From Stratiolaelaps scimitus (lineage: Eukaryota > Arthropoda > Arachnida > Mesostigmata > Laelapidae): DNA of 64,000 nucleotides. The notes under the pieces are model-generated. The model did no database searches. It was not told where the DNA came from and saw only the letters and a program-made list of their open reading frames with translations. The position numbers and the translations under genes were made by a program. The stretch covers positions 9,858,001 to 9,922,000 of the forward strand of contig JABWDB010000008.1 in NCBI GenBank assembly GCA_019614645.1. The letters are read 5' to 3'. Below, piece by piece: positions 46,881 to 58,303 of this stretch; position 1 is the stretch's first letter, and each line of letters starts with the position of its first letter.

Positions 46881-48035
46881 ATAGCACAATGTAGTACAAT
46901 CAGAGCAATAGTGAATTCTGAAAATCCTCCCAACGTGCTCATACTTGCACAGACAAACATTGAGAACGTGCAACGAGATGACGACCAAATTTTCTATAGC
47001 TGGAGCGTCGCACTCGTCGTGACGCTTTATATCGCCCATTCATGAACCCTTAGATATCAGAATCGATGCCGTCAAACTCCACCCATATACAGAGTGTTCC
47101 ATAAACGTTCGAGTCTCCACAAACTTACCGTGATTTTGTCCTCGGCTGATTTCAAATTCACGTGTTCGTTATCGTTTCACACGGCCATTTCATGAACTCT
47201 ATTTCGCGCGCATTCATCCTCGGATACTCATACACATAGGGCGCACGCTTTAACTGCGCAACAACTCTCGCTCTCGACGTTTCCTTTAATAGAACAAAGC
47301 TCCACGGAGCGTCCGATTTCTGATTTATTCCCGCGAAGATTCGAATTATTTATTTTTACAGAATCCTTTACATCTCCATCTGCTCCGCAGATTTGCAACG
47401 CCTCACAAATAGGCGAAATCGTCTATATCCGAAAACCGAAGCAGTGCTGCATCGTACATCCGATAAGATGCCGTCAATATGTATCCTCTGAAGGCCGTAG
47501 CGAGGTGGTATCTGATTTGTAGTTTCTCTTTCGCCTTCAGGGACACTCTTATAGAGGGATTCCCGTTGGAAACTGAGGAAAAGATTGTGGCCCATTTGTA
47601 TAAGTGAAAGAGATGATTTGCTAATGAGCAAGTGGTAGAAGGTAGTATAAAACCGCATGTTCCAGCAATTGCGTATTCTTTTCAGGCGACGGTCCTTGTG
47701 GACGATACGTGTTAGCCAATAATGTGAATTTGACATTATGCACGCATCTAGTTGTTATCTATTGGAATGCAAATGCATGTCAACACCGTGACCGCCCCCG
47801 TTGTGGAACTGTTGACGATGTTCAACAGCACCACCCTTAGCGCATCCCTTTGGTAAGGGCGGTGAGATGTGTAAAAGCTCAGCCATGGGCATCACACATC
47901 ATCCTCATCGTACGGATATGGCGTGGTTTAGCTGTACGGTGCCTTCCTTTCTGCACAGTGGTAACTGTGCCGCATACCACATTAGTTGCCACTACAACTT
48001 AACAAATCTTATTGCGGAGATACTGCCCATAAAAG

Positions 48036-48107
48036 TATGGCCCCACTCAGATTTGAACCTCGGACCCCACAAAACTCCCTTTGTGGTACTGCCTACCGTG
48101 CCCACCA
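48036..48107 (-). repeat. tRNA-like element (SINE head or tRNA pseudogene)
   Basis: On the minus strand GGTTCAAATC (plus 48050-48059) is a B-box, GGTAGGCAGTACC (48085-48097) is an A-box-like element, and CCACAAA/TTTGTGG form a 7-bp stem with a 6-base loop (48067-48086) where the anticodon arm should be. As at 25087-25155 the stem is too long and the loop too short for a tRNA. A 10-bp perfect hairpin (48107-48130, ACTCGATGCC/GGCATCGAGT) abuts its 5' end. Confidence 0.5.
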
Positions 48108-48433
48108 CTCGATGCCCGCAGGCATCGAGTTGTAATCTAGCAAGTTTGGAATTGTCTCGGTTTGTTCAATTTACTTGTCTCCGAGGGATTCACATACCCC
48201 GAACGAAGACCTCGCGAAGCAAGAAGCACGCACAAATCGATTACCGGCAGGTAGGCGCTTGTTGGCAGCTGTATGCCATTTAGCTGGAAGGGCACTAACA
48301 TGACGTCGGTGTGCACGATGAAGAGGGGCCTATTGGATGATGGGTACTGTAATAACAGACACGCGCCGTATTCGCCTCTGCCTTTTACGTCGTGGGCACT
48401 CGTCACACATGCCGTGTATAGTGCGCCCAGATC

Positions 48434-48498
48434 CACTGTGCCGTAAACGTTAAATGTTGGCTGAGAGGCTGCCCGAAAAATTTACATAGACCCTGGTA
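48434..48498 (+). repeat. SINE tail copy
   Basis: Shares GCCGT..ACGTTAAAT.TTGGCTGAGAG and the following GCC.GAAAA..TTA and CTGGTA with 58425-58485. No tRNA-like head precedes it directly, so it is a partial or degraded copy. Confidence 0.65.
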
Positions 48499-48959
48499 CA
48501 ATTGCTCGATATTCAATCAAATAGGTCATTGTCCAGTCGTGGATATACTAATTTTTTTGCACGTCATGACACATGCGTTAATACTCGTATAATATCATGC
48601 GACTCAATCGAACACAAGCGTCCCAAAGCTCCCAACGATTCAGCTGTGATAACGTTCAACGGCAAGTGAACAGCCAGCAGCATTCTGACGGCAGCTCCGA
48701 GCCTCGTCCGAGGGACCCAGATGCTCACTTGAGAGCCCGGACCTTCTTCTAGTCCGGGTAGACACACTGTGTGGGTAGCTTCAGTGCTTCGTAGATCTTA
48801 GGAAACAAATCAGCCTGTCCCATCATTCTCCCTCCTACGTTGCGGATTTCACCGCCCAACCTCGCGCACCTCCGCTCTTCTATTTCTTCTCCTTTGCCCT
48901 CAATATCATAAATGGAAGCAGTAGCCTCTTGTAATCCCCAGTGTCTGCTATTTTTATGT

Positions 48960-50340
48960 AGACAGACAATCGATCGAATCGGAGACCCGACGAACCGCCG
49001 TCATGTCCATGGCTAAAGGGCAAATTGGACGTGATTTCCGTGTTGTCGCTCAGCGCTGCTAGCTACTCGTTTGTGTTGACCGCCGCTCTATCTCTTGCTT
49101 TCTACGTATGTGTGTGTGTGTGTGAAGAAGATGTGTTGTGTTATCGTGGGCGGTTTTCAGTCGCATCGGTTGTTCGCCTCACCCCGCAGCATGCAGAGCA
49201 TCGGCTGGCTGCCGGCTACAAGGCACCATGGCCCCATGGACCTCACCCTACTACTTCCTAGCTTCCATGGGTTTTCTATTTGCTCGGGTAAGCTGCCTGG
49301 CTCTCTGGCTTACCGGCCTCGTCGAAGAAACTGCCGGCCTGCCTAACTGCCATCGTTGATGTGTGTTCCGGTGCTCCTCGTGCACCCGCTCATTCGCCTC
49401 ATTCGAGACAGTGGTGCCCGAGAACTACTAGTAGAGCGCCGGCGGGCAGCAACGCGAAGGGGAGAACTGCGGAGGCCGGACGACGGAACCGAATCTGGGA
49501 AGTAAGAGGTCGTGGCCGCTGTTACTGCTGCCGCTCGGAACTCCTTGTTCGTCCCACTCTCTCCTCTCCATGCTACACCCGACGCTGAAGCGGCCGCTGT
49601 TACTGTTGCTGCAGGGGTGGCAATATCAGTGGAACAACACACAGACCCCCACACTCACAGACACACACACACGTTTATTTTGCAAGCTTCTGCGTGTCGT
49701 CGCGGCGGCGGCGGTGGACGGGAGAGCTGAAAGAGTCGGCCACCAACGCGGCCCCTCTTGCCCCCACTCTAACAGAACGAACGCCGTCACTGCGGAAGGA
49801 TGGATAAGGCCACAGAAAAAGAGACCACGCGAAATAGAGCAAAGTAGAGAAGAGAAGGACTATTCGGCGAATGGAGGACCACCACAACGGCAAATCCGCC
49901 ATCCGCCCACGGTGACGACGCCGGCAGCAGCAACAGCAGCGGCGTTGAAGGCAGACGCCGCGGCGACATTAACAGCAACAGCGGCGAGAGCAGCGACGAA
50001 CACAACTGAGTCCGGGACGGCCCCCGTATAACCAACTTGTCACTCACTAACCCACTCACTGATACTCGGCGCTCGAGCGTTCGAGCGCGCGGACGGTGGC
50101 AGTGGCGGTCGTACTCAACCAACAAAGTGGGGAGAGCGCATTGGGTGCATTAACGAGCGACCAGGACGAGTGAGCATAGAGAGGACGAGATAGAGAGAAA
50201 GGCAGGGACAGGCCGAGAGAGCCCGGGAAAATGAGGGTGATTGGAGCACGAAGGAGCAGGAGTTGACTCGAAAATTTTCCATTAGGCTGTCGTCTGTGAC
50301 GCAGTCGCGCCGCTGTTTGCCACCAGTAGTACTATACAAC
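48960..50340. promoter_or_regulatory. GC-rich island
   Basis: CpG-dense, with a (TG)n at 49108-49123, CA repeats near 49655-49671 and GCA/GCG triplets at 49920-50000. It contains a plus-strand exon candidate (49131-49287). GTGAGT motifs on the minus strand near 50040-50060 raise the possibility of divergent transcription. Confidence 0.3.
49131..49287 (+). CDS. Candidate first exon ending at GTAAGC donor
   Basis: ATG at 49131 opens 52 codons (MCCVIVGGFQSHRLFASP, later MDLTLLLPSFHGFSICS) up to TGCTCGG/GTAAGC in phase 1, intron from 49288. A second ATG at 49228, in the near-ideal context CACCATGG, gives 20 codons in another frame (MAPWTSPYYFLASMGFLF) in phase 0 at the same donor; it has the hydrophobic look of a signal sequence. 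Which start is used cannot be told without the next exon. The donor and the GC-rich setting support an exon here. Not recognised. Confidence 0.3.
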
Positions 50341-50430
50341 GCAGTGTGTCACACAGTGTCAGCAGTGGATTACTTGACTGAATCGAGAAACGGAGCGAGC
50401 TTGGCTGAATGTTGAGCGCCATGCTGTTTC

Positions 50431-50799
50431 ATGTTTGGTATTCTGAAGTGGACATATTATATTTGCACTATTGCGAGGCTCAGATGTTGGCAAGGCCAAA
50501 CGTTACGCGAATACAGTAGATATAACAAATTCTGTGGCACAGTCATATATAGACCTGAACTTGAGTTGATTTTTACAAACGAGTTGACCGTGGTGCCCCT
50601 CAAAACCGCTACGGCTGCCCTCTGGTTCGAAATCGATTGTGAAATCTACTTGTGTCAAGGACACCTATTCATTTTACCTAACACGCCGCTGTCTCATTTC
50701 CGAGGTGTGGTTTGGTTTACGATGACCAAAGAAGTCCCCGTCGGTGGAAGTTTGACTAAATCGCCTGATCTTAGACTCTGGTTGCGCTCGGCATTTTAG
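50431..50799 (+). CDS. ATG-led ORF, 122 residues, unrecognised
   Basis: Starts MFGILKWTYYICTIARL and runs to TAG with balanced composition (YRPELELIFTNELTVVP, ALWFEIDCEIYLCQGH), in DNA of ordinary composition just downstream of a GC-rich island. Hydrophobic and aromatic content suggests a compact or membrane-associated product. No motif recognised; about this many such ORFs are expected by chance. Confidence 0.25.
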   Translation: MFGILKWTYYICTIARLRCWQGQTLREYSRYNKFCGTVIYRPELELIFTNELTVVPLKTATAALWFEIDCEIYLCQGHLFILPNTPLSHFRGVVWFTMTKEVPVGGSLTKSPDLRLWLRSAF

Positions 50800-51479
50800 A
50801 GAACAACTACACCTGTCGCTGCGACCAGGACCAGGTCGACCCTTAAACATGAACATATCACTATTGACATTGTTGATTCGTCTCGGATAGTAATCCGCAA
50901 ACATCGATCTATTCGATTAAATTGAGTGTTTCTTTACGGCGCAAGACGAAACCTATGTATGATATATCAGTAACTAGGACACGAAGCTGAGTTCGCTGAT
51001 GAGAACTTGCCAACTTGCTTGTATATTGCTGTTTGTCGTATAAGGAAACCCACACTGAACTCAAAGTTTGTATTTACAGAGAAAAGGAGAACAAAGTAAC
51101 CATTGCCCAATATGAATGTGGCACACACAAGATTTGCGCGCTCATTTAGACAAGTTTACGAATCTTGGGCCAAACGTAAAACGGTGGCCGGAGTGTAACA
51201 CCCGAGTCTAGCGGGGTGTCATATAATTTAATGTATGCCATACACTTCCACAATAATATGCACGTGTAAGCTGGCAGACGAAGGTAGATGTCCGAGTTGG
51301 AAATGTTCTCTTGACTTTGTGCTTCAATCAGAAGAGAAGGGCGAGTTCAAATATCAAACGACAGCCGCAGTTCTGGTTACTAGCATTTGCCCTTGAAGTC
51401 GCTTCGAGCTACTTGCTTGGTCGAATCGGATGGGTCCGCCGATGAGGCTGACAAGGATTCGCATATTAGCGAACCGAGG

Positions 51480-51770
51480 CTATTGACTGACTTCGGCAAT
51501 CACTCTAAATGTGGCTGCTAATTTTCTAACGTTTCTGGCCGAAACAAAATATACACATATAATTCCTTCCTTCCCGTTTCGGTCTCTGGAGTTCGTTTGT
51601 AATCCCAGACCCGACGTTCGTTGATTGGCTTTCTTTGGTGTAGCTTTTGTTTCGAGTGTGCGCCAAACATCGTTTGAGATCCACTCGGGCGTGGCCGAAT
51701 ACGCTCTGATTAACTTTCTCACATCAAATAAAGAAAAAAAAACGTGAAAGGCACCATTGAGGGGCTCCAT
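51480..51770 (-). CDS. ATG-led ORF, 96 residues, unrecognised
   Basis: ATG at 51770 opens MEPLNGAFHVFFSLFDVRKL, then ATPEWISNDVWRTLETK, a basic Lys/Asn-rich middle and a helical end (SARNVRKLAATFRVIAEVSQ) before TAG. Composition and codon use are coding-like and not repeat-driven. No domain recognised, no promoter or splice support. Confidence 0.25.
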   Translation of the reverse strand: MEPLNGAFHVFFSLFDVRKLIRAYSATPEWISNDVWRTLETKATPKKANQRTSGLGLQTNSRDRNGKEGIICVYFVSARNVRKLAATFRVIAEVSQ

Positions 51771-52627
51771 TGAGAAGGGGGCGCTAGTTGGGGGGTGGGG
51801 GACTTCACGGAGCGAGGGCCACACCTTCAATTTAGCGAAGATTTATTGTTTCCGATTAAGAAGGAACTGTGCCACACACGGCTGGTGTTCAGCGAGAATA
51901 GATGCTTTAATGGAAAGTTAGTTGTAATCGAATTTTGCCACTAATCTAATGGGAAAGCCAGCACACCATCGTTGCCAGCAAGGCGACTCACGCTCAGTAT
52001 TCAATTGCCAAGCAGGACATCTGCTAACTCCCATACCTCTATGTGGTTATGTTTTATCTGGAGGAACATTTAAGTCATTCGTGTATTACATACAGTAGAC
52101 ATCATCAATGGTGAAATGTTCTCTGGATGGAATAGCCAAGGTTGTCGAACTGACCAACATGACGATGTGGTATTAATTAATAGTAATTAATCCTGTCATA
52201 CGGGATGCATCTGTCTTAGTCTCAATAACGTAGTAAGAAGGCTTCTAATGAAGATGCTTCTCCAAATAGCCCATGTCACCACCATGTACAAATAGAAGCC
52301 AGCTGCAGCATTGATAGTTCGCTACCACGGACGTTCGAGTCATATAATTGCAATTTCCGTAATGAGATAGTTCAACGCGTCGGTCTCAATTCATTAGAAA
52401 GCACCAAGTAATGTTATACAGAGAACAAGAAAAAAACGCCCACAAACCATCTCTCGAAGCAACGGTAACATCACTTAAACTGCTCCCGAGCAGTCACCTT
52501 CCCCGAACGACTGACCCAAGTGACAGCGCACGACGAGCTGGTGATTTCACTAGGCATACACTAGTCACATCGACAGCCCCCAGGGAGTGACCGCAGATTC
52601 AATGAGATTACAGTCGTCATCGTTTAG

Positions 52628-52891
52628 AACCGTCCAGCGCCGGTGGCGGCGGTGGTGTTGGCGGGCCACCACGACGACGACAACGACGTCGACCGTATTG
52701 GCTTTGCGCCAACGGAAAACTCCGAGATGGATTCTCGGTTGTCAACACTCGACCGCTCGCTTGATGGAGTCTCGATGATCGTGAACATCTCGCCAGCTAA
52801 CCGTGAAAAGGAGAGCGACGGGCTGACTGGCAAGCGGGCTCAATTGATCAACGCCGCCAAAGGGGAATCTATTAATCACGCTACTGACTAA
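52628..52891 (+). CDS. Candidate terminal exon, unrecognised
   Basis: Opens after GTCATCGTTTAG, a good acceptor, reads RPAPVAAVVLAGHHDDDN, then GFAPTENSEMDSRLSTLD and NREKESDGLTGKRAQLIN, and ends in TAA at 52889-52891. High GC at third positions. The opposite strand is also open here with Ser-rich sequence, so the strand is not certain. An ATG-led frame at 52915-53133 (MELNAKKENAKISCRR) follows in another frame, which could mean a 1-base indel or simply chance. AATAAA occurs at 53475-53480. Confidence 0.25.
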   Translation, partial: NRPAPVAAVVLAGHHDDDNDVDRIGFAPTENSEMDSRLSTLDRSLDGVSMIVNISPANREKESDGLTGKRAQLINAAKGESINHATD

Positions 52892-53889
52892 ATATTTCCG
52901 TCCGAGGAAAACAGATGGAGTTAAACGCGAAAAAGGAAAATGCCAAGATTAGTTGCAGAAGGACACTGGAGCCACTCAGCGATAGTGGCGGATTCCCGCA
53001 GAAGGCGGGGACGAAGGGATTCCGCAGAGCTCCGCCCTTGCAGACGATGATAGGGAAATATGATCTGGCGTCGCTGAGTGTGTTATCGGGAGCAGCGAGT
53101 TTAGCAGAAAGCGAGCACAGCACAACGATCTGACAGCGGCACGGACGTGTGGCAACAAGGACTCCTGAAAGTATGATAAAAGTCTAACTAACTGAATTGT
53201 ATGGAAACGGACGATAGAGACGAACGGTGTTGGCCCTAGCAAAAATGAACCTATGGGCTAACCCAAGATGCCACTGATTTGCGATATATAGCGGTGGCGG
53301 CGGCGTCGTTCATTAGAGGATAGATCTTCACTACAGATTGTCGAATACAGTTGGATAACACGAGGTTCATCGAGCCACTAAATCTGCACTATATCGGTCC
53401 GTGAGTTTAGGAAATATCATTCATCGTTACGATATGTTATACGCGAATACAGGAAACGTTAAACTACCCAAGTAAATAAAAGTACTCTGTCACTTCTATC
53501 GCTGTGGGAGCAGGCCTGACCAAGCCAATGTTTCAGCGGCAATTAATGGTCAGGCTAAGGGAGCGCTAACGGCATTTCTTGTCGCGGTCCGGTGCTTTCG
53601 CTGCGATGAAATGAAATGGGCTTGATCTCTTGATCGCTTGTTTGCCACCGTACGAGCCAGCTAAGAGTTTCAGTTCCCGCACAAGCGTTGTGCCGAGTTC
53701 AGGTGTCTGGCAAGAACGGATGTTTTCACTTGTGCATGACATCACTACTCGGAGTGGACCCGGGATGGGTCTGTTCTCACCGCGACGAAGCTTGGTTACA
53801 CACCAACCCCATTCAAATCTATACACTCACTATCCTCGGCTTATCCTTGTTCCTCGGGCTACTGCTTCGTGCTCCCCATCCATACTCAC

Positions 53890-54118
53890 CACCGTTGCTC
53901 CGGCTGCTGGCGTCATTACCGCCTGCTTTGCTGCACTGACTGACGAATTGAGTTTTCCTGTCGGTTGCCTCTCTGTCTGCCTTCTCGCCTCGCTGGCCGG
54001 CGGCTCCGGCCAGCCTTTGTAGAGTAGTAGCAGCAGCAGCAGCAGCAGCAGAAGTAGTAATATTATAGTGGTAGTAGCAAGCAGTACTAGCCGTTGTAAT
54101 GTCTTTGAAATCGACCAT
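53890..54118 (-). CDS. Candidate first exon with poly-Ala, ending at GTGAGT donor
   Basis: ATG at 54118 opens MVDFKDITTASTACYYHYN, a run of seven alanines from the (CAG)n read as GCT, then a hydrophilic stretch (RGEKADREATDRKTQF, later KAGGNDASSRSNG). It ends in phase 1 at an exact GGTG/GTGAGT donor (intron from 53889). A CT-rich tract lies upstream on the same strand. A rival minus frame of 264 codons crosses this region with a leucine run from the same repeat but lacks an ATG start. A second donor-like GTGAGT near 53830 is possible. Not recognised. Confidence 0.35.
54028..54051. repeat. (CAG)n triplet repeat
   Basis: About eight CAG units; on the minus strand it encodes the alanine run of the exon candidate. 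Confidence 0.95.
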
Positions 54119-54232
54119 TGATGCGAGGAACGGCGGTTCAATATAATGAAATCCTGCCGACCTGGCCGAGCCCACACCCACGATGCTGCCACCCACCTAC
54201 TGGTGCCGGGAGGAGAAGTGAAAGAAAGAGAG

Positions 54233-54252
54233 ACAGAGAGAGAGAGAGAGAG
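54233..54252. repeat. (GA)n microsatellite
   Basis: GA dinucleotides preceded by imperfect GAAAGAGAGACA units. Confidence 0.9.
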
Positions 54253-54909
54253 AAGGGGAGAGCAAGGGAGCACACGTTCAAACGATGTCCTGAACGAATC
54301 GAATAGCAGCTCTAAAGGGCAGCCGCATTGGAGCGCAGTCGACTGCAAGCGCGCCAACCCAACGAAACGGACCCAAAGGAACTTCAAGTAGAACAGGAAA
54401 CGAGCCCATGTAGCCCCGGTGCGGTGGCGTAGAGCTGGCGGAACAGTGAGGAACGCCGATGGCCACGCTGGCAGGGCTCGCAGAACCGACCGGGCGGCGC
54501 TCTCGAACCGTCCTTGCCCTCTACTGCTGTTGCTAGGAGTGGCACTGCGACGGACATTGCAAGCGAGCTTCGGGACGTGGAAGCTGCAAGGAAACGCCAT
54601 CGAAACGAGAGAGCGAAAACCCAACGGTCAGCCGGATAACATCCAGCTGCACTCATTTTTTCACAAGCATTATATATTGCAAGATCATGGGGAAAGGCCA
54701 AGGAGAAAAGAACGCCGTGGAGCCAAGTAACGCCGAATCGCGTACACCTTAAAGAACGACCAATGAAATATATTCGCCGTCTACGCGTGGAAGCCGCGAT
54801 GCGTACGTACGTTCGTCCGTAGGCTCTGAAATCTCATAGCCAGAAGAAGTAGCAGCTAGGTACAAAAAGCAACCTGGCAACCTAGCTAGCACGAAAAGCA
54901 ACCTTCGTT

Positions 54910-56510
54910 CGTTGAAGATAGCGGAGACGAGCTAAATCCGTTCCGCCGGCCATGACCTGATCTGGGCTGAGCAGCAGTGTGACCGTGCATGACTGCGGGG
55001 CGTGTGCAACTCGAATCGGAGTCGAAGTCGTCCGCAGCAAGAAAGAAAAACTCGACCTGAAGGGGTACGCAAAAAGCTGAAAGTCCCAGATCACTGGGAG
55101 GCAGGCTAAACAGGAGACAGTGACGAAAACGGAGTAAATCACAAATGCCGACATCCAGTACTAGAGCATAGCGGGAAAGCGCAGGATAAAAGTAACAAGA
55201 CAACAAACATTGGATAGCTGATAGATGGATTCAATGATTAATTCATTTCAGGAGCCTCTCATGTACTTGAGATCAACTACAATTTAAACAATGGCTCAAC
55301 CCAACGATACCCATATGGTTACCAAACACCTACTACAGTACATTAAAGGTACCTATATACACCTACACCTTGACCTAGAATAAAACAGTATGTTAACCTA
55401 TCGTCAAATTGATTTGAGGAAAAAGGCATCTACTAATATAATCATGGTACTGTGACCTTGATCCCTCAACAGGTATCTAGGTACAGGAAGTTCGCTCGTC
55501 ACAAATGTGCCTCAGGATCACGTTGCGAGGCATTAGGGTGCGATCCAATGATATGTCCTTTATACCGTTGCAGTAATACTACTCTACTTATTTAGTTAAT
55601 AAATACGCTATTAATCTGTTATTTCGAAAGGCTAGCCAGTTCACCTGCATGGAATGAGAGGCAGAGATAGCACTCTGCGTTCCCATTTCGACAAGGTCAA
55701 ATCGAGCCGAATTGGATATCCGAACGAGTACGAACATGTATCTAGCAGCGTTCCTTCTAGCTGATTAGCACGAGCTGCTCCTCCACGTGCCCCCGTTGGG
55801 AGCTTAGGTATCGTCCCGATTGGCGAGCTGGGAGGGATTTCTGGGTGACGCCACCTTCTCCCGTTGCTGAAAAGCTAGCCGGATAGCAGCGAGTACTGTA
55901 GCAGTCCCCTGTCCGATCTTATACGGATCCGAGGTTTCGCTCTGCTTCGCATCGGTTCTGCGATTCGCTTCTCGCAGTGGGTAGCAGGCAGGGTAATGCG
56001 ACTCGACCGACCCAGGCTAGTGTTTGAGGGCGAAGTTCGTTAGTGGCAGATCGCTAAGTCGACGAGAAAATGCAAAGGGATGGGGGCTGAAGCGGGTGGG
56101 GGCTGGCGCGGAGTGTGTACGTGGTTGCAGTTAGACGGTCCTAAAAGGGCAAACTGCAGGCTTGCTGTTCAGCGTGGCCAGGCGACAGGTTCAGCCAATC
56201 CTCGTAAAGTAGTGTGGTCATATCATTTTGTCGCCACTCGAGACGAGGCTACTCCGCTAATATCCTAAGGCCTCCGTGAGGAAAGGCGTTTGCTGGCATG
56301 TGAGGTTATTTGAGCTTAGCCGTAGTAAATCCTGATATGACAAAACGAGAAACAGTCCTGCAGATGTTTTGCATGCGAAAATAAATGCAGTCAGTCGTTG
56401 ACTCGCGCACATACATGTGGTAACAATGATATAGATGACTAGTAGTCCTTCTCTTGTTAGCGCTGTGGCTTGGACAGTCAAGTGTTCGACTGTACAAATC
56501 GCGTAGAGAA
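54910..56510. other. No gene recognised
   Basis: Two overlapping minus frames near 54882-55206 are open because of GC content. The rest is unremarkable. Confidence 0.4.
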
Positions 56511-56516
56511 CATTAT

Positions 56517-56819
56517 CTAATGTGGAATATTTTCACCGCAGGTCGTTGTGCGAAGTTTCATTATCTGTAGAGACCAGAGGCCTTTTCCTAGGCGGCGAAC
56601 ATGGACGATCACTCGAAGTTGAGACACCTGCTCCGTGAAGCAAATGTGTACACCAGGCACGTTGAACCCATTTCGGAGTTGAGATTGGTAGCAGACGAAC
56701 ACTTGTTTAATGATGCAGGCTCTAATCGTACCGGCAAGTAGTCGCTCACATACTTCTCCTCTATGTAGCCTTAAATCATCGTCTAGCCAAGCTCTTACGG
56801 CAGGAGAGTACGGTGCCAT
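56517..56819 (-). CDS. ATG-led ORF, 100 residues, unrecognised
   Basis: ATG at 56819 in CACATGG context opens MAPYSPAVRAWLDDDLRLHR, continues GEVCERLLAGTIRACIIK and RNGFNVPGVHICFTEQ, and ends in TAG. Even, coding-like codon use (GAC GAT GAT, GCC GGT ACG), mixed globular-type composition with five cysteines. The best of the unspliced ORF candidates by appearance, but no motif, promoter or poly(A) signal was found. Confidence 0.3.
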   Translation of the reverse strand: MAPYSPAVRAWLDDDLRLHRGEVCERLLAGTIRACIIKQVFVCYQSQLRNGFNVPGVHICFTEQVSQLRVIVHVRRLGKGLWSLQIMKLRTTTCGENIPH

Positions 56820-56829
56820 GTGGTAGATG

Positions 56830-58290
56830 ATGAAGCTGTATGCTGTGTCTCAGCAATATCAACCTGATTGCGTATTCAACTAGTCAGACGATCTTACCGT
56901 CTCACTGGGCTCATCAGTGAGTTTTGCTGCGCCGAAATGTAAACAACAGTCAATCTCAATTACAATATCTTCGCCAGATTCTACTGTTCAAACTATTATA
57001 GTTATCGATCTGGCCTCAAATATCTGTGCTTTCTTCAGAAATACTTGGTGCATTAAGTACACCCTAAGAAACGTCTTGTATTGCTTTCACACGTAGGCAT
57101 ATTGCAGTTTATAATAATGACAATGTAAATCACACATAAATGTAATGTTGTCAAAGAAGTAGAAAATGTTGTTTTCTTGTATTTTCGATATAGCATTAAT
57201 ATTCAGTTCTCTGAAGATTTCAGCTGACAGGTACCAAGCTGGAAACATTGTCTCCTGACTTGCCAGCGGCATTCGGGACTCCAAATGAATGACGCTCAAG
57301 CCCTGCCACGAATAAGATTCCACTCTGATCGCATATCGAGAGAGCCGTAGCTGTGTTGGTTGGGCTCTGCGCGCTGCGTAAATTTCAGGGTTCTGGTGAA
57401 AGATGCTCAATCTTACGAGCGATTGCGGGCTACGTTTACCAGAAGGTCACAGCACGCTCATATGGAGCACGGCATAGCAGGTGTGCGACGCCTGCTATTT
57501 ATGCTTCTCCACCACCGTCAGTCCGAGCTTCTTCGGAAAATTTACTGTTCATTCACACACTCTAGGAGCGGTGCATGAGCGTGTGTCGGACGTAATCGAT
57601 GTTCCTTGTAAGTGCCCAACTCTCAGCGCAATGGGAGCTGCACGCTTTCACCGGACGTTTCTTCCAGAGGTTATCCAAGTCCAAGAGGGGCGACTCCAGC
57701 AGAGTTTCGCTGATACCGAATAGCATCAACTGTGAAGGTCACTTAAAAACTCAACGAGGTATCTTTGAACGCATTTAAATGTTTCGTTTCCAATGCCGGT
57801 TCGGAAATCCACTTCCGATGTCATCTCAGACGGTAAAAAATTGACTTATTAAGCTCGACGCCTGATGAATATTCAGTGCACGTGCGAACGCTTAATGTTT
57901 CGCCAAATCGTCATTGTTTAGAGACGTAAACCGGGTGTAGATGGACAGCATAACGGGTCCTTTCATATACGAAGGTCACTAACCTCTGGGAAGGGCGGGA
58001 ATACGACCTTCGGTATTTCGGATCTGTCCTGGCAATCGTCGTAAAGCGTCGATTTCGAGTAAAGCTTCTATATTGTAGTCAATTGTTGACCTAATAAGTT
58101 AAGGACACTGCTTATAATGTTAGCTACGTTTATCAATAATTCATATACCTATATGTAAGTGTGAGATGGTTCTGCAGTTAGAGTTTAAATTTAGAATGGG
58201 CATAGCCGAAGGCAACTGATCTCATCGGCTCAACTAGGTTTCAAGTGAACCGAAAGAAATGCCGCTGAGACCTGGATATCTACGTAGGCA
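56830..58290. other. No supported gene; overlapping plus-strand frames at 57.35-57.72 kb
   Basis: Two plus-strand frames overlap: 57360-57578 (LVKDAQSYERLRATF, then VRRLLFMLLHHRQSE) and 57481-57723. Both look protein-like, neither has an initial ATG, and at most one can be real. Confidence 0.3.
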
Positions 58291-58303
58291 TTGTGGTAGT
58301 CGA

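Larger units (their letters stand above)
44940..48030. other. No gene recognised; AT fold-back and microsatellites
   Basis: Holds a (GTT)n at 45501-45520, the fold-back at 46187-46290, a compound (CA)n(TA)n at 46832-46880 and short ORFs. A minus frame at 47368-47736 is open for 122 codons without other support. Confidence 0.4.
53560..54900. promoter_or_regulatory. GC-rich island with (CAG)n and GA tracts
   Basis: (CAG)n at 54028-54051, GA tract at 54233-54252, high CpG. The minus-strand exon candidate 53890-54118 lies inside, with the GA/TC tract just upstream of it, as expected for a minus-strand promoter. Confidence 0.3.

Noticed and set aside
53830..54624. 264-codon minus-strand open frame, the longest in the window
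   Set aside because: It depends on a leucine run from the CAG tract, lacks an ATG start and lies in GC-rich, stop-poor DNA; another frame with a proper ATG and donor fits better.
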